The notes: a model not told the origin generated them from the letters alone. Counted from the first letter of the stretch, positions 41,939-54,265 are shown. The stretch is 64,000 nucleotides of DNA from an uncultured Flavobacteriaceae bacterium (GCA_947494715.1 CANLWG010000008.1:186001-250000); one strand, 5' to 3'. Numbers and translations are program-made.

Positions 41939-43813
41939 CTACTCCAGCATTGCCGATAATTCAAACCACCGTTCGGTTTTTTCGTCTATGGCATCTGTTA
42001 CTTTTTGTAACTCGATGGATAATACATCGATTTTCTCTCCGCCAAGTGAGGGATCCATAAATTTTTGCTCCAATTCAATTTTTTTACGCTCCAATTTTTG
42101 GATTTCTTTTTCCAACTGTTTGTATTCCTTTTGTTCCAGGTAGGAAATCTTAGCTCTATTGTCCTCCGTTTTCCATGTGTTTTTGGGCTCTGATTCAGAA
42201 GCATCTCCCTTTTCCTGTCTCGCTACATTAACTTTGCTGTCCTCATAGGTCCTATAGTCCGAATAATTACCTGGAAAGTTCTCGATAACTGTGTTGCCCT
42301 TGAAAACAAAAAGGTGGTCCACAATCTTATCCATAAAATAGCGATCATGGGATACCACAACAAGACAACCGGGAAAATCGAGTAAAAAATTCTCCAATAC
42401 ATTTAGCGTTACAATATCCAGATCGTTAGTAGGTTCATCCAAAATCAAAAAATTGGGATTTTGAATGAGCACTGTACACAGATAAAGTCGCTTTCGCTCT
42501 CCACCACTCAGTTTTTCAACAAAATCATATTGCTTTTTACGGTCAAAAAGAAAGCGCTCCAATAGTTGCTGGGCCGAAATCTGCCGACCTTTTTTTAAGG
42601 GAATATAGTCGCCAAACTCCCGGATGACATCAATGACCTTTTGGCCCTCCTTAATATTGATTCCGGCTTGCGTATAATAGCCGAATTTAATGGTATCCCC
42701 GACCACTATTTTACCGCTATCGGGTCGATCGGTTCCAGTAATGATATTCAAAAACGTGGATTTTCCGGTACCATTTTTTCCAATAATTCCGACACGCTCA
42801 CCTTTGGTGAAGGTATAATCAAACTTATCCAGAATGGGTTTTTCCGGATAGGATTTGGAAACCTTATGGAGCTCCAGGATTTTGCTGCCCATACGCTCCA
42901 TATTTATTTCCAGCTGTATTTCATGTTCCTTCCTACGTTGATGGGTTTTTTCCTTGATCGTATGAAAATCATCGATACGGGATTTGGATTTCGTGGTACG
43001 TGCCTTGGGTTGCCTGCGCATCCAATCCAGTTCTTTTTTATATAGACGTTGGGATTTATGTTGTTCTACCGACACCTGTTCCAAGCGAGCTTCCTTTTTT
43101 TCCAAATAATAGGAATAATTGCCCTTATATGCATATAGCTTTCCATTATCCAGTTCCAAAATTTCATTGCATACCCGTTCCAGAAAATAACGATCATGGG
43201 TAACCATGAAAAGGGTCATATTTTCCTTTGCGAAATAGTGTTCCAGCCATTCTATCATTTCCAGGTCCAAATGGTTGGTAGGCTCATCCAAAATGAGAAG
43301 ATCAGGTTTGTTGATCAATGCATTGGCCAATGCCAAACGCTTTTTCTGCCCCCCGGACAAAAGTCCTACCTTGGTATCTAAATTTTCCAGCTTAAGCTTA
43401 AAAAGAATCTGTTTGTATTGGGTTTCAAAATCCCAGGCACCATGGCGCTCCATAGCCTCAAATGCCTGTTGATAGGTATCTTGATCATCGGAATTTGTCA
43501 ATGCCCTTTCATAATCCGAAATTATTTTGAGCACTTCGTTATCGGATGCAAGGATGGTCTGCTCTACAGTGAGTTGTGGATTTAAGTCCGGTTCCTGTTC
43601 CAAATACGAGATGCGGATACCTTTTCGGTAGTTTACTTGCCCGGAATCAGGAGCGTCCCGCCCGGAAAGGATATTTAGAATCGAAGTTTTTCCAGTACCA
43701 TTTTTGGCAATCAAGGCTATTTTTTGATTCTTGTTGATACCAAAGGATATATGCTGGAAAAGCACGAGTTCCCCGTAGGCTTTGGCTATATTTTCTACAG
43801 TGGTCAGATTCAT
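41939..43813 (-). CDS. ABC-F family ATPase, Uup-like
   Basis: 624 residues with two ABC domains and no membrane segment. First domain: IAKNGTGKTSIL, LSGGQKKRLALA, LLILDEPTNHLDLEM. Second: GIIGKNGTGKSTFLN, LSGGERKRLYLC, FLILDEPTNDLDIV. Between them is the long P-site tRNA-interaction linker rich in Lys/Arg, and the C-terminus is a coiled coil (YLEQKEYKQLEKEIQKLERK). ABC-F proteins act on the ribosome; the Uup group is linked to 23S or translation repair, but resistance-type members look similar. The gene directly follows the DUF4105 gene (3 bp). Confidence 0.92.
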   Translation of the reverse strand: MNLTTVENIAKAYGELVLFQHISFGINKNQKIALIAKNGTGKTSILNILSGRDAPDSGQVNYRKGIRISYLEQEPDLNPQLTVEQTILASDNEVLKIISDYERALTNSDDQDTYQQAFEAMERHGAWDFETQYKQILFKLKLENLDTKVGLLSGGQKKRLALANALINKPDLLILDEPTNHLDLEMIEWLEHYFAKENMTLFMVTHDRYFLERVCNEILELDNGKLYAYKGNYSYYLEKKEARLEQVSVEQHKSQRLYKKELDWMRRQPKARTTKSKSRIDDFHTIKEKTHQRRKEHEIQLEINMERMGSKILELHKVSKSYPEKPILDKFDYTFTKGERVGIIGKNGTGKSTFLNIITGTDRPDSGKIVVGDTIKFGYYTQAGINIKEGQKVIDVIREFGDYIPLKKGRQISAQQLLERFLFDRKKQYDFVEKLSGGERKRLYLCTVLIQNPNFLILDEPTNDLDIVTLNVLENFLLDFPGCLVVVSHDRYFMDKIVDHLFVFKGNTVIENFPGNYSDYRTYEDSKVNVARQEKGDASESEPKNTWKTEDNRAKISYLEQKEYKQLEKEIQKLERKKIELEQKFMDPSLGGEKIDVLSIELQKVTDAIDEKTERWFELSAMLE

Positions 43814-43816
43814 CTT

Positions 43817-44998
43817 TTAAAATGTCCTGGAATTCCGAAATTGTAGCAGTAAATAGAAATAACGGGTTCCCAAGGCCAGCAGAATAGGTAAAAGCAAAGG
43901 TGAGAAAACCTGGATTTTAAAAAGCCCAAAAATTATTATCAAAACCAAAAACCCCATAAGTATCTTTAGATATCTGGATAACCACTTGGGAGCCTTGGTT
44001 TTTCGAATCAGGAAAAGAGATGGAATTAAATTTAAAGGGAACGCCCATAATATATTAAAGTTGCCCGCCGTGGCGGTATGATCCGTTAAAAACCATAGGT
44101 AAAAGATAAGGCACCCGGCCAATCCGGTAATAAAAAAAAGTGTAAAATCAAGCCAGCGGCTTCTTTTGTTCTTCTTAAAGTCAATAAAGGTGATTATCCA
44201 AACCATTGCCAATAAAATCAAAAGCCAAAATAAAGGTGTCAAGAAAAAATTGTTGTTCTTTTTGATGGGGAGCGTCTGCAAAAGGGTTTTGGTAGCATAG
44301 GCAAAGGGTTTTTCTCCCAATTGAGAACCCTCCAATTGTTGCATCACGTAAATAGGTAAGAACATATGTTCTTTGGGCGAAGCTTTTTTATCAATGACAG
44401 ATCCCAACGCCAAATCAATTCCAAAAGCCGACCAAGAATTTGTTTCCAAATGCTGATGGATTAATTCTCGAAACGTATACAGTATTTTTAAATAACCTTT
44501 TGTTAATTGCAATTGTTCACCATATACTTCTTTAAGTACATCCCAAATCTTTGAAGCGCAATTATTATAGAAAAAATCATATTTATACGCCCTGTTTTCT
44601 GGCTGGTTGTTTACTTCTAAAAACTGGAACAGTTTTTGGCGCTCCTGCTGGGTGATGTCTAATATCTGTTCCTTTACCCATCGGTTTTCGTACTTGTAGA
44701 CGTTCAGAAAACGATCCATGTTCTGTCTGCTTAACGAATACAACAATTTGCCCTGTGCAAACTCAAAATAGAATTCCGGAGGATTAAAATCAAAGGTCCC
44801 ATAATTATACACTACATCTATCCCAAGAGATGGGTCGTTTACCCTAATGGCGCTATGGCCAAAAGTGGTATACAGGTCGCTCCCGGAACTGCAGGTAAGA
44901 ACGCTTATTCTGGATAGTTGTGAAAGTTGTACTTCTTGGGAAATGCCCCAAAAAGACAAGCTAAAAAACAGTGCCAACAAAAGTCCTTTTAATCGCAT
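43817..44998 (-). CDS. DUF4105 (Lnb-like) membrane protein
   Basis: 393 residues. Signal peptide (GLLLALFFSLSFWGISQ) and a periplasmic N-terminal domain with the DUF4105 signature: DLYTTFGHSAIRVNDPSLGI, then VVYNYGTFDFNPPEFYFEFA, and YDFFYNNCASKIWDVLKEVY with a conserved Cys. Four membrane segments follow in the C-terminal half. The Lnb-type family transfers acyl chains between lipoproteins and lipids, so a role in lipoprotein maturation is likely. Overlaps in strand and spacing with the ABC-F gene. Confidence 0.85.
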   Translation of the reverse strand: MRLKGLLLALFFSLSFWGISQEVQLSQLSRISVLTCSSGSDLYTTFGHSAIRVNDPSLGIDVVYNYGTFDFNPPEFYFEFAQGKLLYSLSRQNMDRFLNVYKYENRWVKEQILDITQQERQKLFQFLEVNNQPENRAYKYDFFYNNCASKIWDVLKEVYGEQLQLTKGYLKILYTFRELIHQHLETNSWSAFGIDLALGSVIDKKASPKEHMFLPIYVMQQLEGSQLGEKPFAYATKTLLQTLPIKKNNNFFLTPLFWLLILLAMVWIITFIDFKKNKRSRWLDFTLFFITGLAGCLIFYLWFLTDHTATAGNFNILWAFPLNLIPSLFLIRKTKAPKWLSRYLKILMGFLVLIIIFGLFKIQVFSPLLLPILLALGTRYFYLLLQFRNSRTF

Positions 44999-45095
44999 GA
45001 TTTGCTAAGTGATGGTAGCTGAGCAAATATCCGAATAAAATATGGACTAATCCGATTGCTCGAAAATTGTCTTATTTTTACGGAAACCGACTTCA

Positions 45096-45839
45096 ATGAA
45101 ACGGCATATTCCCAATATGATTACCTTATTGAACGCTCTTTCTGGTTGTATAGCCACCGTATTTGCCGTGGCCAATGTATTGGAAATATCAGCACTTTTT
45201 GTTTGCTTGGGTATTTTCTTTGACTTTTTGGATGGATTGGCCGCCAGGCTTTTGCAGGTAAAAAGTGAATTAGGTGTTCAGTTGGATTCTTTGGCGGACA
45301 TGATTACAAGTGGTTTGGTGCCTGGTATCATCATGTTTCAATTATTGAATATGTCCGAACTAGGCGGTTGGAACATGGCCTCAGAAGTTTCTTGGGCCAT
45401 TAATGGAGATGTTTCTATCTTGCCTTTTTTTGGATTTCTGATTACTTTGGCCTCTGCCTACCGTCTGGCCAAGTTCAATATTGATGAAAATCAGGTGACT
45501 TCATTTATCGGGTTACCTACACCGGCCAATGCCTTGTTGATTATCTCACTCCCGTTGATTTTGTTGTACCAGAATAATGACATACTCAATAAAATTATCC
45601 TCAATCAATGGTTTTTGATCGGCCTAACTCTTTTGAGTGGATATTTATTAAATTCAAAAATTGAACTTTTCGCCTTTAAATTTGAAAATTGGAGTTTCAA
45701 GGACAATGCCTTGCGCTACATTTTTATAGTTATTAGTTTGGTTCTATTAATTACCATGCGTTTTTTGGGCATACCTCTTATCGTTGTTTTTTATGTATTA
45801 GGATCCTTGACCCAAAATTTGAATGGCAAAAACAAATAG
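45096..45839 (+). CDS. pssA: CDP-diacylglycerol-serine O-phosphatidyltransferase
   Basis: 247 residues. The CDP-alcohol phosphatidyltransferase motif is complete: DGLAARLLQVKSELGVQLDS with LAD after, i.e. D-G-x2-A-R-x8-G-x3-D-x3-D. About seven membrane helices follow the usual order. It makes phosphatidylserine from CDP-diacylglycerol and serine, the route to phosphatidylethanolamine. The next gene is read in the same frame immediately after its TAG. Confidence 0.93.
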   Translation: MKRHIPNMITLLNALSGCIATVFAVANVLEISALFVCLGIFFDFLDGLAARLLQVKSELGVQLDSLADMITSGLVPGIIMFQLLNMSELGGWNMASEVSWAINGDVSILPFFGFLITLASAYRLAKFNIDENQVTSFIGLPTPANALLIISLPLILLYQNNDILNKIILNQWFLIGLTLLSGYLLNSKIELFAFKFENWSFKDNALRYIFIVISLVLLITMRFLGIPLIVVFYVLGSLTQNLNGKNK

Positions 45840-45842
45840 AGA

Positions 45843-46301
45843 TTGGATACCATAGAATATATAAAGTTTAATAAGGCACATTTTAACGAATGGCGTAAAA
45901 TGTCTTTGGAACTCTTTCCAGGATATTCAATAGATCATTTGGAAAGAGATTTGCTTCAGGTTATAGAATCTGCTAATCAGGAAACTTTCTTTGCCAAAAG
46001 TAGGGAGGGGATAATCGGTTTTATAAACGTATCTATACGGCATGACTACGTGGAGGGTTCCAATTCTTCACCGGTAGGTTATATAGAAGCTATTTTTATT
46101 AAACCCGATTATAGGAAACATGGTGTTGCAAGACGATTGGTGGATCTAGGGGAGAAGTGGGTCCTACAAAAGGGATGTACACAAATGGGTTCGGATACAT
46201 GGGCTTCCAATGAGCACTCCCGTAAATTTCATTTGGGATTGGGTTTTAAGGAAGAGGATACTTTGGTACACTATATAAAAGATATAAAAACAGACTTTTA
46301 A
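45843..46301 (+). CDS. GNAT acetyltransferase (aminoglycoside 6'-acetyltransferase-like)
   Basis: 152 residues. I take the start at TTG (45843), one codon after the pssA TAG. A later ATG would lose the conserved first strand IEYIKFNKAHFNEWRKMSLE. The acetyl-CoA site is KPDYRKHGVARRLVDLGEKW, with the family C-terminal YIEAIFIK and ASNEHSRKFHLGLGFKEED. Similar sequences are often annotated AAC(6')-like, but resistance cannot be inferred. In frame with pssA. Confidence 0.75.
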   Translation: MDTIEYIKFNKAHFNEWRKMSLELFPGYSIDHLERDLLQVIESANQETFFAKSREGIIGFINVSIRHDYVEGSNSSPVGYIEAIFIKPDYRKHGVARRLVDLGEKWVLQKGCTQMGSDTWASNEHSRKFHLGLGFKEEDTLVHYIKDIKTDF

Positions 46302-46324
46302 TAGTCCTTTATACGGTATCAAGT

Positions 46325-47065
46325 TTAAAAATCCAGCTTCTTCTTCCTAAGCTCAAAATTCTGTCCCAAGTAGACTTTTCGTACCATTTCATCGGCGGCC
46401 AAATCTTCAGGAATACCGGATTTCAGAATGCCCCCTTCGAACATAAGATATGACCGTTCCGTAATTGCCAAGGTTTCCTGTACATTGTGATCCGTAATGA
46501 GTATGCCAATATTCTTGTCTTTTAGTTGAGCCACAATACGCTGTATGTCTTCTACAGCTACGGGATCAACGCCTGCAAAAGGTTCGTCCAAAAGAATAAA
46601 TTTGGGGTCTGTAGCCAGTGCCCGGGCAATTTCCGTGCGCCTACGCTCACCCCCAGAAAGCAGGTCGCCGCGACTTTTACGGATATGGCCAAGGCCGAAT
46701 TCCTCGATTAAGGATTCCATCTTCATGAGCTGTTCCTTTTTGCTCAATTTGGTAAGTTGCAATACACTCAGGATATTTTTTTCAATACTCAATTTTCGAA
46801 ATACCGAAGCTTCCTGCGCCAAATAGCCAATGCCGTTCTGCGCCCTTTTATACATGGGGAAGTTGGTAATTTCCATATCATTCAGGAATATTCTTCCATC
46901 ATTAGGTTTAATAAGCCCCACAATCATGTAAAAGCATGTAGTCTTACCAGCACCATTGGGCCCCAACAGACCCACAATTTCACCTTGGTTTACTTCCAGT
47001 GAAATCCCCTTCACTACTTTTCGGCCCCGATAGGCTTTCATGATGTTTTCCGCTCTTAGCTTCAT
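46325..47065 (-). CDS. lptB: LPS export ABC transporter ATPase LptB
   Basis: 246 residues. Walker [20 protein letters not shown]-loop [14 protein letters not shown], signature [17 protein letters not shown], Walker [21 protein letters not shown]-loop LITDHNV. The ATG-downstream segment and the linker to LptFG are typical of LptB. It powers transport of lipopolysaccharide from the inner to the outer membrane. Followed at 114 bp by tatC on the same strand in the reverse-order cluster. Confidence 0.95.
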   Translation of the reverse strand: MKLRAENIMKAYRGRKVVKGISLEVNQGEIVGLLGPNGAGKTTCFYMIVGLIKPNDGRIFLNDMEITNFPMYKRAQNGIGYLAQEASVFRKLSIEKNILSVLQLTKLSKKEQLMKMESLIEEFGLGHIRKSRGDLLSGGERRRTEIARALATDPKFILLDEPFAGVDPVAVEDIQRIVAQLKDKNIGILITDHNVQETLAITERSYLMFEGGILKSGIPEDLAADEMVRKVYLGQNFELRKKKLDF

Positions 47066-47175
47066 TTCCTGTGTTTCACGTTTCTGGTTTTGTGTTTCAA
47101 GTTTTTGATGATTTTACATTTCGCATATAGCATAAACTAAAACAAAAGAAACAAGAAACTTTTGAAACGTTTTAT
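47066..47175. repeat. Quasi-repetitive spacer between lptB and tatC
   Basis: Degenerate TGTTTCA/AGTTTCA/GTTTCACG words recur through this non-coding stretch. No gene or terminator is recognised. Compare 41030-41143. Confidence 0.35.
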
Positions 47176-47178
47176 TAT

Positions 47179-48033
47179 TTAGGTCTTTTTTAACCCCTGT
47201 CCTTTTATTTTCATTTCCTTCTTCGCCTGCCGTTTCAAAACTATTTTGGAAATTTGGATGCTAACCTGATAAAGAATCAATACGGGAACCGCAACAATAA
47301 TCTGACTGGTCACATCCGGGGGTGTAATTACCGCGGATAAGATCAATACGATCACCAGTGCTATCTTTCTGTATTTTTTAAGGATTTCTGGGGTTACCAG
47401 ACCCACTTTGGTCAAAAAGTAGATAATTATAGGCAATTCAAAAAGGATACCGCAGGCAATAACCGATGTCCTTACGGTACTAATGTATGAGCTGAGATCA
47501 AATTCGTTGAGTACTATTTCACTGACTTGGTAGGTACCCAAAAAGTTGATGGACAGGGGAGCCACTACATAATACCCAAACAGTACCCCCATAAAAAATA
47601 GTATTGAGGCAACGGAAATAAATCCCCTGGAATGTTTGCGTTCATTGGGATGTAGCCCTGGACTTATAAATCTCCATAGCTCATAGAGCACGTAGGGGAA
47701 CCCTACCACGAATCCTACCCAAATAGCAGTCCAAATGTCCGCCGAAAATTGCCCGCCCATGGTACGACTTTGTATGGTAAATGGAAGCTTGTCCGCACAA
47801 AAATCCGACTCAATACCAATAAAGGTGGCTGCCCTACAAAAGAAGCGATAGGTAGGGAAATCCATTTGCGAGGGGCCAAAGATGATGGTATCAAATACAA
47901 AACCACTAAAAACAAAGGCCACGCATCCAATGATTACAATGGCCAGGGTGGAGCGTATCAAATGCCAACGTAATTCTTCCAAATGGTCCAAAAAGGACAT
48001 TTCATTCGGGTTTTTATCCACTTTTTTTGCCAT
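47179..48033 (-). CDS. tatC: Twin-arginine translocase subunit TatC
   Basis: 284 residues with six hydrophobic helices and the TatC start motif MSFLDHLEELRWHLIRSTLA. SAVITPPDVTSQIIVAVPVL marks the later helices. It recognises twin-arginine signal peptides and recruits the translocation pore, which fits the several twin-arginine proteins in this window. Its start codon overlaps the kpsF stop by one base (TAATG), so the two are coupled. No tatA is nearby. Confidence 0.95.
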   Translation of the reverse strand: MAKKVDKNPNEMSFLDHLEELRWHLIRSTLAIVIIGCVAFVFSGFVFDTIIFGPSQMDFPTYRFFCRAATFIGIESDFCADKLPFTIQSRTMGGQFSADIWTAIWVGFVVGFPYVLYELWRFISPGLHPNERKHSRGFISVASILFFMGVLFGYYVVAPLSINFLGTYQVSEIVLNEFDLSSYISTVRTSVIACGILFELPIIIYFLTKVGLVTPEILKKYRKIALVIVLILSAVITPPDVTSQIIVAVPVLILYQVSIQISKIVLKRQAKKEMKIKGQGLKKT

Positions 48034-48998
48034 TAGAGTATTCCTTCATTGATTAGATTGTGCAAATGTACTACACCCATATACTTCTTTCCCTCCACCG
48101 CCAATACTTGGGATATGCCTTTGTCCTGCATTAATTCCAACGCTTTTATGGCCAATACGTCGGTTTCAATGGTCTTTGGATTTAACGTCATGATATCCTT
48201 TGCGGTAAGTCCGTTAATGTTATCGTATTTATTCAGCATTCTTCGGACATCTCCATCCGTGACGATTCCAACAATTTCATCATCCTTTATGACAGCACTT
48301 ACACCGAGCATTTTTTCGGAAATCTCCACAATGACCTTTTTGACATCGGTATCCATTTCCACTTGAGGTCGTTGATTGTTTTGTGCAATATCCGCTACCC
48401 TTAAATAAAGTCGCTTTCCTAAGGATCCTCCGGGATGGTACTTGGCAAAATCCTTACTGCTAAAACCCTTAAGCTCCAGCAGGCATATGGCCAGGGCATC
48501 TCCCATAACCAATTGTGCGGTGGTACTCGTGGTGGGGGCCAGATTATTTGGGCAGGCTTCCTTAGCCACAAAAGTATTTAGGACAAAATGGGACTGTTTG
48601 GCCAAAAATGAATCCAAATTACCGGTCATTCCGATTAATTTGTTTTTGCCGCGCTTTATGAGAGGAACCAACATTTTAATTTCGGGAGTGTTACCACTTT
48701 TTGAAATGCAGATGACCACGTCGTTTTCTTGTATGGTACCCAAATCACCATGAATGGCATCACCGGCATGCATAAAAATGGCCGGGGTTCCTGTGGAATT
48801 TAAGGTTGCTGATATTTTAGAGGCGATTATGGCACTCTTACCAATGCCAGAAACGATTACCCTTCCTTTGGATTTTATGATACATTCAACCGCACTTGGA
48901 AAATCATCATTTAATAAAGAGGCTAGATGCCCAATGGACTTACTTTCCGTATCAAAAGTTTTTTTTGCCAAGGCAAGTATGGCTTCGTTTTTGCTCAA
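48033..48998 (-). CDS. kdsD: Arabinose-5-phosphate isomerase, KpsF/KdsD type
   Basis: 321 residues. An N-terminal SIS domain (VIVSGIGKSAIIASKISATL, NSTGTPAIFMHAGDAIHGDL, ISKSGNTPE) is followed by two CBS domains (LRVADIAQNNQRPQVEMDTD; TAKDIMTLNPKTIETDVLAI). It converts ribulose-5-phosphate to arabinose-5-phosphate for KDO in lipopolysaccharide. It is coupled to tatC and divergent from recQ, an arrangement common in this family. Confidence 0.94.
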   Translation of the reverse strand: MSKNEAILALAKKTFDTESKSIGHLASLLNDDFPSAVECIIKSKGRVIVSGIGKSAIIASKISATLNSTGTPAIFMHAGDAIHGDLGTIQENDVVICISKSGNTPEIKMLVPLIKRGKNKLIGMTGNLDSFLAKQSHFVLNTFVAKEACPNNLAPTTSTTAQLVMGDALAICLLELKGFSSKDFAKYHPGGSLGKRLYLRVADIAQNNQRPQVEMDTDVKKVIVEISEKMLGVSAVIKDDEIVGIVTDGDVRRMLNKYDNINGLTAKDIMTLNPKTIETDVLAIKALELMQDKGISQVLAVEGKKYMGVVHLHNLINEGIL

Positions 48999-49193
48999 TC
49001 TAAATGTATAAATTGTAGATAGTATTCCTAAAAGAATGCTATATTTAAGTTTACAAAATTACGTAAACTTAATTTTATGGAATACTTTATGTTTTAATAA
49101 AGTTAAATTGGACAAAAAGCGATTTAAATTTTTAAAAATACGTATCTTAAGTAATTGAAATTTTGACTACGCGCTAATTCAACACATTTAAAA

Positions 49194-51407
<2,214 letters not shown>

Positions 51408-51555
51408 ATACTTCATAAGTTTGCTATTAGAGGAATTGTTTTGATTAAAGGACGTTATGAAAAGTCCAGCAGTAGATTTTGATGTTTCCCATAAGACTAT
51501 CCAAGCCACTAGTGGCTTCAATTCTCTAAAATATGGAGAGAATTAATAAAAAAAG

Positions 51556-51592
51556 AAAAAGCCGCTGAAAATATATTTTCAGCGGCTTTTTT
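51556..51592. terminator. Bidirectional terminator between recQ and the carboxypeptidase-regulatory gene
   Basis: A 16-bp perfect inverted repeat (AAAAAGCCGCTGAAAA / TTTTCAGCGGCTTTTT) has T runs on both strands, and the genes on each side converge on it. Confidence 0.95.
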
Positions 51593-51614
51593 GTATTCTC
51601 CTCTCTCCCATAGT

Positions 51615-52943
51615 TTAAGGAGCTGATGCTCCACCTTTGGATTTAGCTCTTTTCAATTGTCGTTGTATCTTTTTAATAGCGGATTCAATGGACTTTTCAG
51701 GCTCTATAATATTATATTCTCCCCAGAAATCAGGGTCGGAAAAACCACTGGCCGCTTCGGCCAAAATAATGGAAGACCTCATTCTTTCCTTTGATTTTGG
51801 AAATTCACTGGCCAAATTTTTCTCCCAATCGGTTACAGCCATTTCGCACGTCATACTATAAACCGAATTGAACAATCTTTTGTCCCAATTGACCTTGAAT
51901 TCCAAGAGCACATTGCTATAGCCATAGTACCATTTACCATCTTTTTCCCGGTAATCCACCCTGTAAGCCACTTCCGTAGGCCATACCTTCGCATTTCTTG
52001 GCTTTCTACGGACAAACATTCTCGAGGCCAGGTTCTTATCGGTAATATTAAGCGAAAATATAGCACTGGTAAGAATCTTGTTCTCCACATCTATATATAG
52101 TTTTCCCTCATAAAGTGGTTCAAAAATACTGCTGTGCTGTTCAAAATTAACAACATAAATGAGTTTATCGTTGACCCTAGTGGAACGATCAAAACTGAAT
52201 ACATACTTATCTATGGATTCCTCGGTAAAGATATATTCCGGATATTTCATAACATCCACGAACAAGGTATTGAAAGGGCCTCCCTGAAGCTTTAAGGCCA
52301 CCGTGTCCAATTTGCTATAATCCGTACTCTTTCTGGATTTATACAACTGCACGGCATCCTTGCGAGGTGATGTATATGGTGTTTTATAGATATTGACCAC
52401 GGCTTCCGACAAGGAAACATTTTTCCTCCTTTTTTTAATGGTCTCCCTATAAAAAGCTGTCATTAAAGTAGGGTCATCAAAATAATTGTCGCCCTTTCTT
52501 TTCAAAGTCTGTCTAACCAACTCACCGGCATCCTTGGGAATTTCAATGTTAACCTCGGAAAGTTCCATAACGGAAACCTCCATTTGTATCTTATTGTTAT
52601 TGCTCTCAAATTGTGCCAAGGGCACTATCTTATCCTTATACCCCAAGAAAGAGACCATAACATTACCTTCTGTTATGTCCTTGGACACTTTCAAGGCAAA
52701 TTCACCTTCCGTGTTGGTAATGGTACTTATATTGGTTCCCTCAATGGTTAAGGTGGCGAACACCAATGGTTTTTTATTTGCCGCGTCCATCACTTCTCCC
52801 TTATATTGATTAAAAGAGGTATCTTGTTGTTGGGCATCCTGGAAAAAAGCAGACGCCTTATGTGTTCCGGTTACCCCAATGAGAAACACTACTAATAATG
52901 TCGCCACCAAGGATTTGTTGGGTAATTGTATAAAATTTTGCAT
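51615..52943 (-). CDS. Exported protein with carboxypeptidase regulatory-like domain
   Basis: 442 residues. A signal peptide (LVATLLVVFLIGVTGTHKAS) and then a CarboxypepD_reg-like domain (YKGEVMDAANKKPLVFATLT), the beta-sandwich often found at the N-terminus of TonB-dependent receptors. The remaining 330 residues (DNYFDDPTLMTAFYRETIKK, YVVNFEQHS...) are of the DUF5686-neighbour type in Bacteroidetes with no catalytic signature. No TonB barrel follows. Periplasmic or outer-membrane role, unknown. Confidence 0.75.
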   Translation of the reverse strand: MQNFIQLPNKSLVATLLVVFLIGVTGTHKASAFFQDAQQQDTSFNQYKGEVMDAANKKPLVFATLTIEGTNISTITNTEGEFALKVSKDITEGNVMVSFLGYKDKIVPLAQFESNNNKIQMEVSVMELSEVNIEIPKDAGELVRQTLKRKGDNYFDDPTLMTAFYRETIKKRRKNVSLSEAVVNIYKTPYTSPRKDAVQLYKSRKSTDYSKLDTVALKLQGGPFNTLFVDVMKYPEYIFTEESIDKYVFSFDRSTRVNDKLIYVVNFEQHSSIFEPLYEGKLYIDVENKILTSAIFSLNITDKNLASRMFVRRKPRNAKVWPTEVAYRVDYREKDGKWYYGYSNVLLEFKVNWDKRLFNSVYSMTCEMAVTDWEKNLASEFPKSKERMRSSIILAEAASGFSDPDFWGEYNIIEPEKSIESAIKKIQRQLKRAKSKGGASAP

Positions 52944-53183
52944 CGTTATTGATATTTGGCACTCAACTAAATAATTTAACCCTAAGGTAGTGATTTTTAA
53001 CGAAATGCTTTGTTAAAAAGATGGTAATAAACCATAATTTATTTGTATATTTTGAACGTTGGCCCAGTATTCTTCAAATCCAGTTTTTAAGTTAAAATCT
53101 AAATAAAAAGTAGTCACCTACTTTCGCCGAAATGATATTATTTTTGAAGCTATCAAAAGATACGGCAACTCCGGATTATTGGT

Positions 53184-54230
53184 CTATTCTATTGGTGAAG
53201 TATCCTTCAATTCATGCAATATTTTTTCCAAATGATTTCGAATGAGTGAAAAATGGCCTTCGTTTTCGAGTACGTGGAGCTTGGAATTCATTAACTCCGA
53301 ATCCAAATAAATGCCTCTGTGGTAAGGGGACATTTTATCCTCGGTCCCATACCAAAGATGAATAGGAGCATCTATGTCCTTAATTCGGAAGCCCCAATCG
53401 TTTACATATAGCTTCCATTCCTGTACCACACCATCAATGCCATTTTTATAGGCCTCAACACTACCATCGATAAATTCCCATCCATATTGCGGTCTTTGGG
53501 TCATAATGGCCCTATCCGGCACAGGAAGATAATTCTGAAACTGTTTTAGACGGCTCCCAGGTTTTTCCAATAAGGTCTTAAAGTCGTTACGGATTACCTT
53601 TCTCAATCCGTTGTCATTTTTCCGGGAAGCCAACCAATGGATGAATTTCACGGGAGGCCACATATCCTTTAAGCTACCTTTGTAATCATAAGGCGCAGCT
53701 CCACAAACTATGGCACTTTTATACACCCTATTGGAGATTTCATGGGCACATGCCAACACATGGGGTGACCCACCGGATAGGCCAAAAACCGAAAATTTTT
53801 CCAATTGTAGATGATCGGCGAGTTCGGCCATGTCCTTGGGCCAGCCCAAGAAAGTCCTGTTTTTCTTAAAGGAGGACAAACCAATACCCGACCTATCCGG
53901 TGCAATGATCCGTATTCCCATAATTTGGGCCGTGCTATCCATGAATGCAGAGGACAACCTGCTTTCCTGTCCCCCATGAAAGTAGAATATTGGAAATCCG
54001 ATCAGGTCCCCATATTCGGCATACCCTAATGTCCTGCCGTCTTTAAGGATCAGCTTGTTGTCGGTTTTCATTCCCGATTTTACCATAGTATTCCCTTTAC
54101 TTATTTGTGAGGAAACTTTTAAGCTAGAAACGGATACGGGCAATAGGAACAAATACACATAACCAAAAATTGGAATTAGAAGTATAATTGCCGTTATTAC
54201 AATAAGTGCGATTTTCAATTTCCTTTTCAT
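53184..54230 (-). CDS. Alpha/beta hydrolase, membrane-anchored
   Basis: 348 residues. An N-terminal membrane helix (IALIVITAIILLIPIFGYVY) is followed by the alpha/beta-hydrolase fold: HGGQESR (oxyanion), nucleophile Ser in FGLSGGSPH, Asp in WYGTEDKMSP, His in ENEGHFSL. Substrate unknown. The 240 bp upstream to 52943 shows no gene, and I see nothing else there. Confidence 0.85.
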   Translation of the reverse strand: MKRKLKIALIVITAIILLIPIFGYVYLFLLPVSVSSLKVSSQISKGNTMVKSGMKTDNKLILKDGRTLGYAEYGDLIGFPIFYFHGGQESRLSSAFMDSTAQIMGIRIIAPDRSGIGLSSFKKNRTFLGWPKDMAELADHLQLEKFSVFGLSGGSPHVLACAHEISNRVYKSAIVCGAAPYDYKGSLKDMWPPVKFIHWLASRKNDNGLRKVIRNDFKTLLEKPGSRLKQFQNYLPVPDRAIMTQRPQYGWEFIDGSVEAYKNGIDGVVQEWKLYVNDWGFRIKDIDAPIHLWYGTEDKMSPYHRGIYLDSELMNSKLHVLENEGHFSLIRNHLEKILHELKDTSPIE

Positions 54231-54265
54231 GTTGACCTAAAGGTCGTTTAGATTATTCCTGCTTT

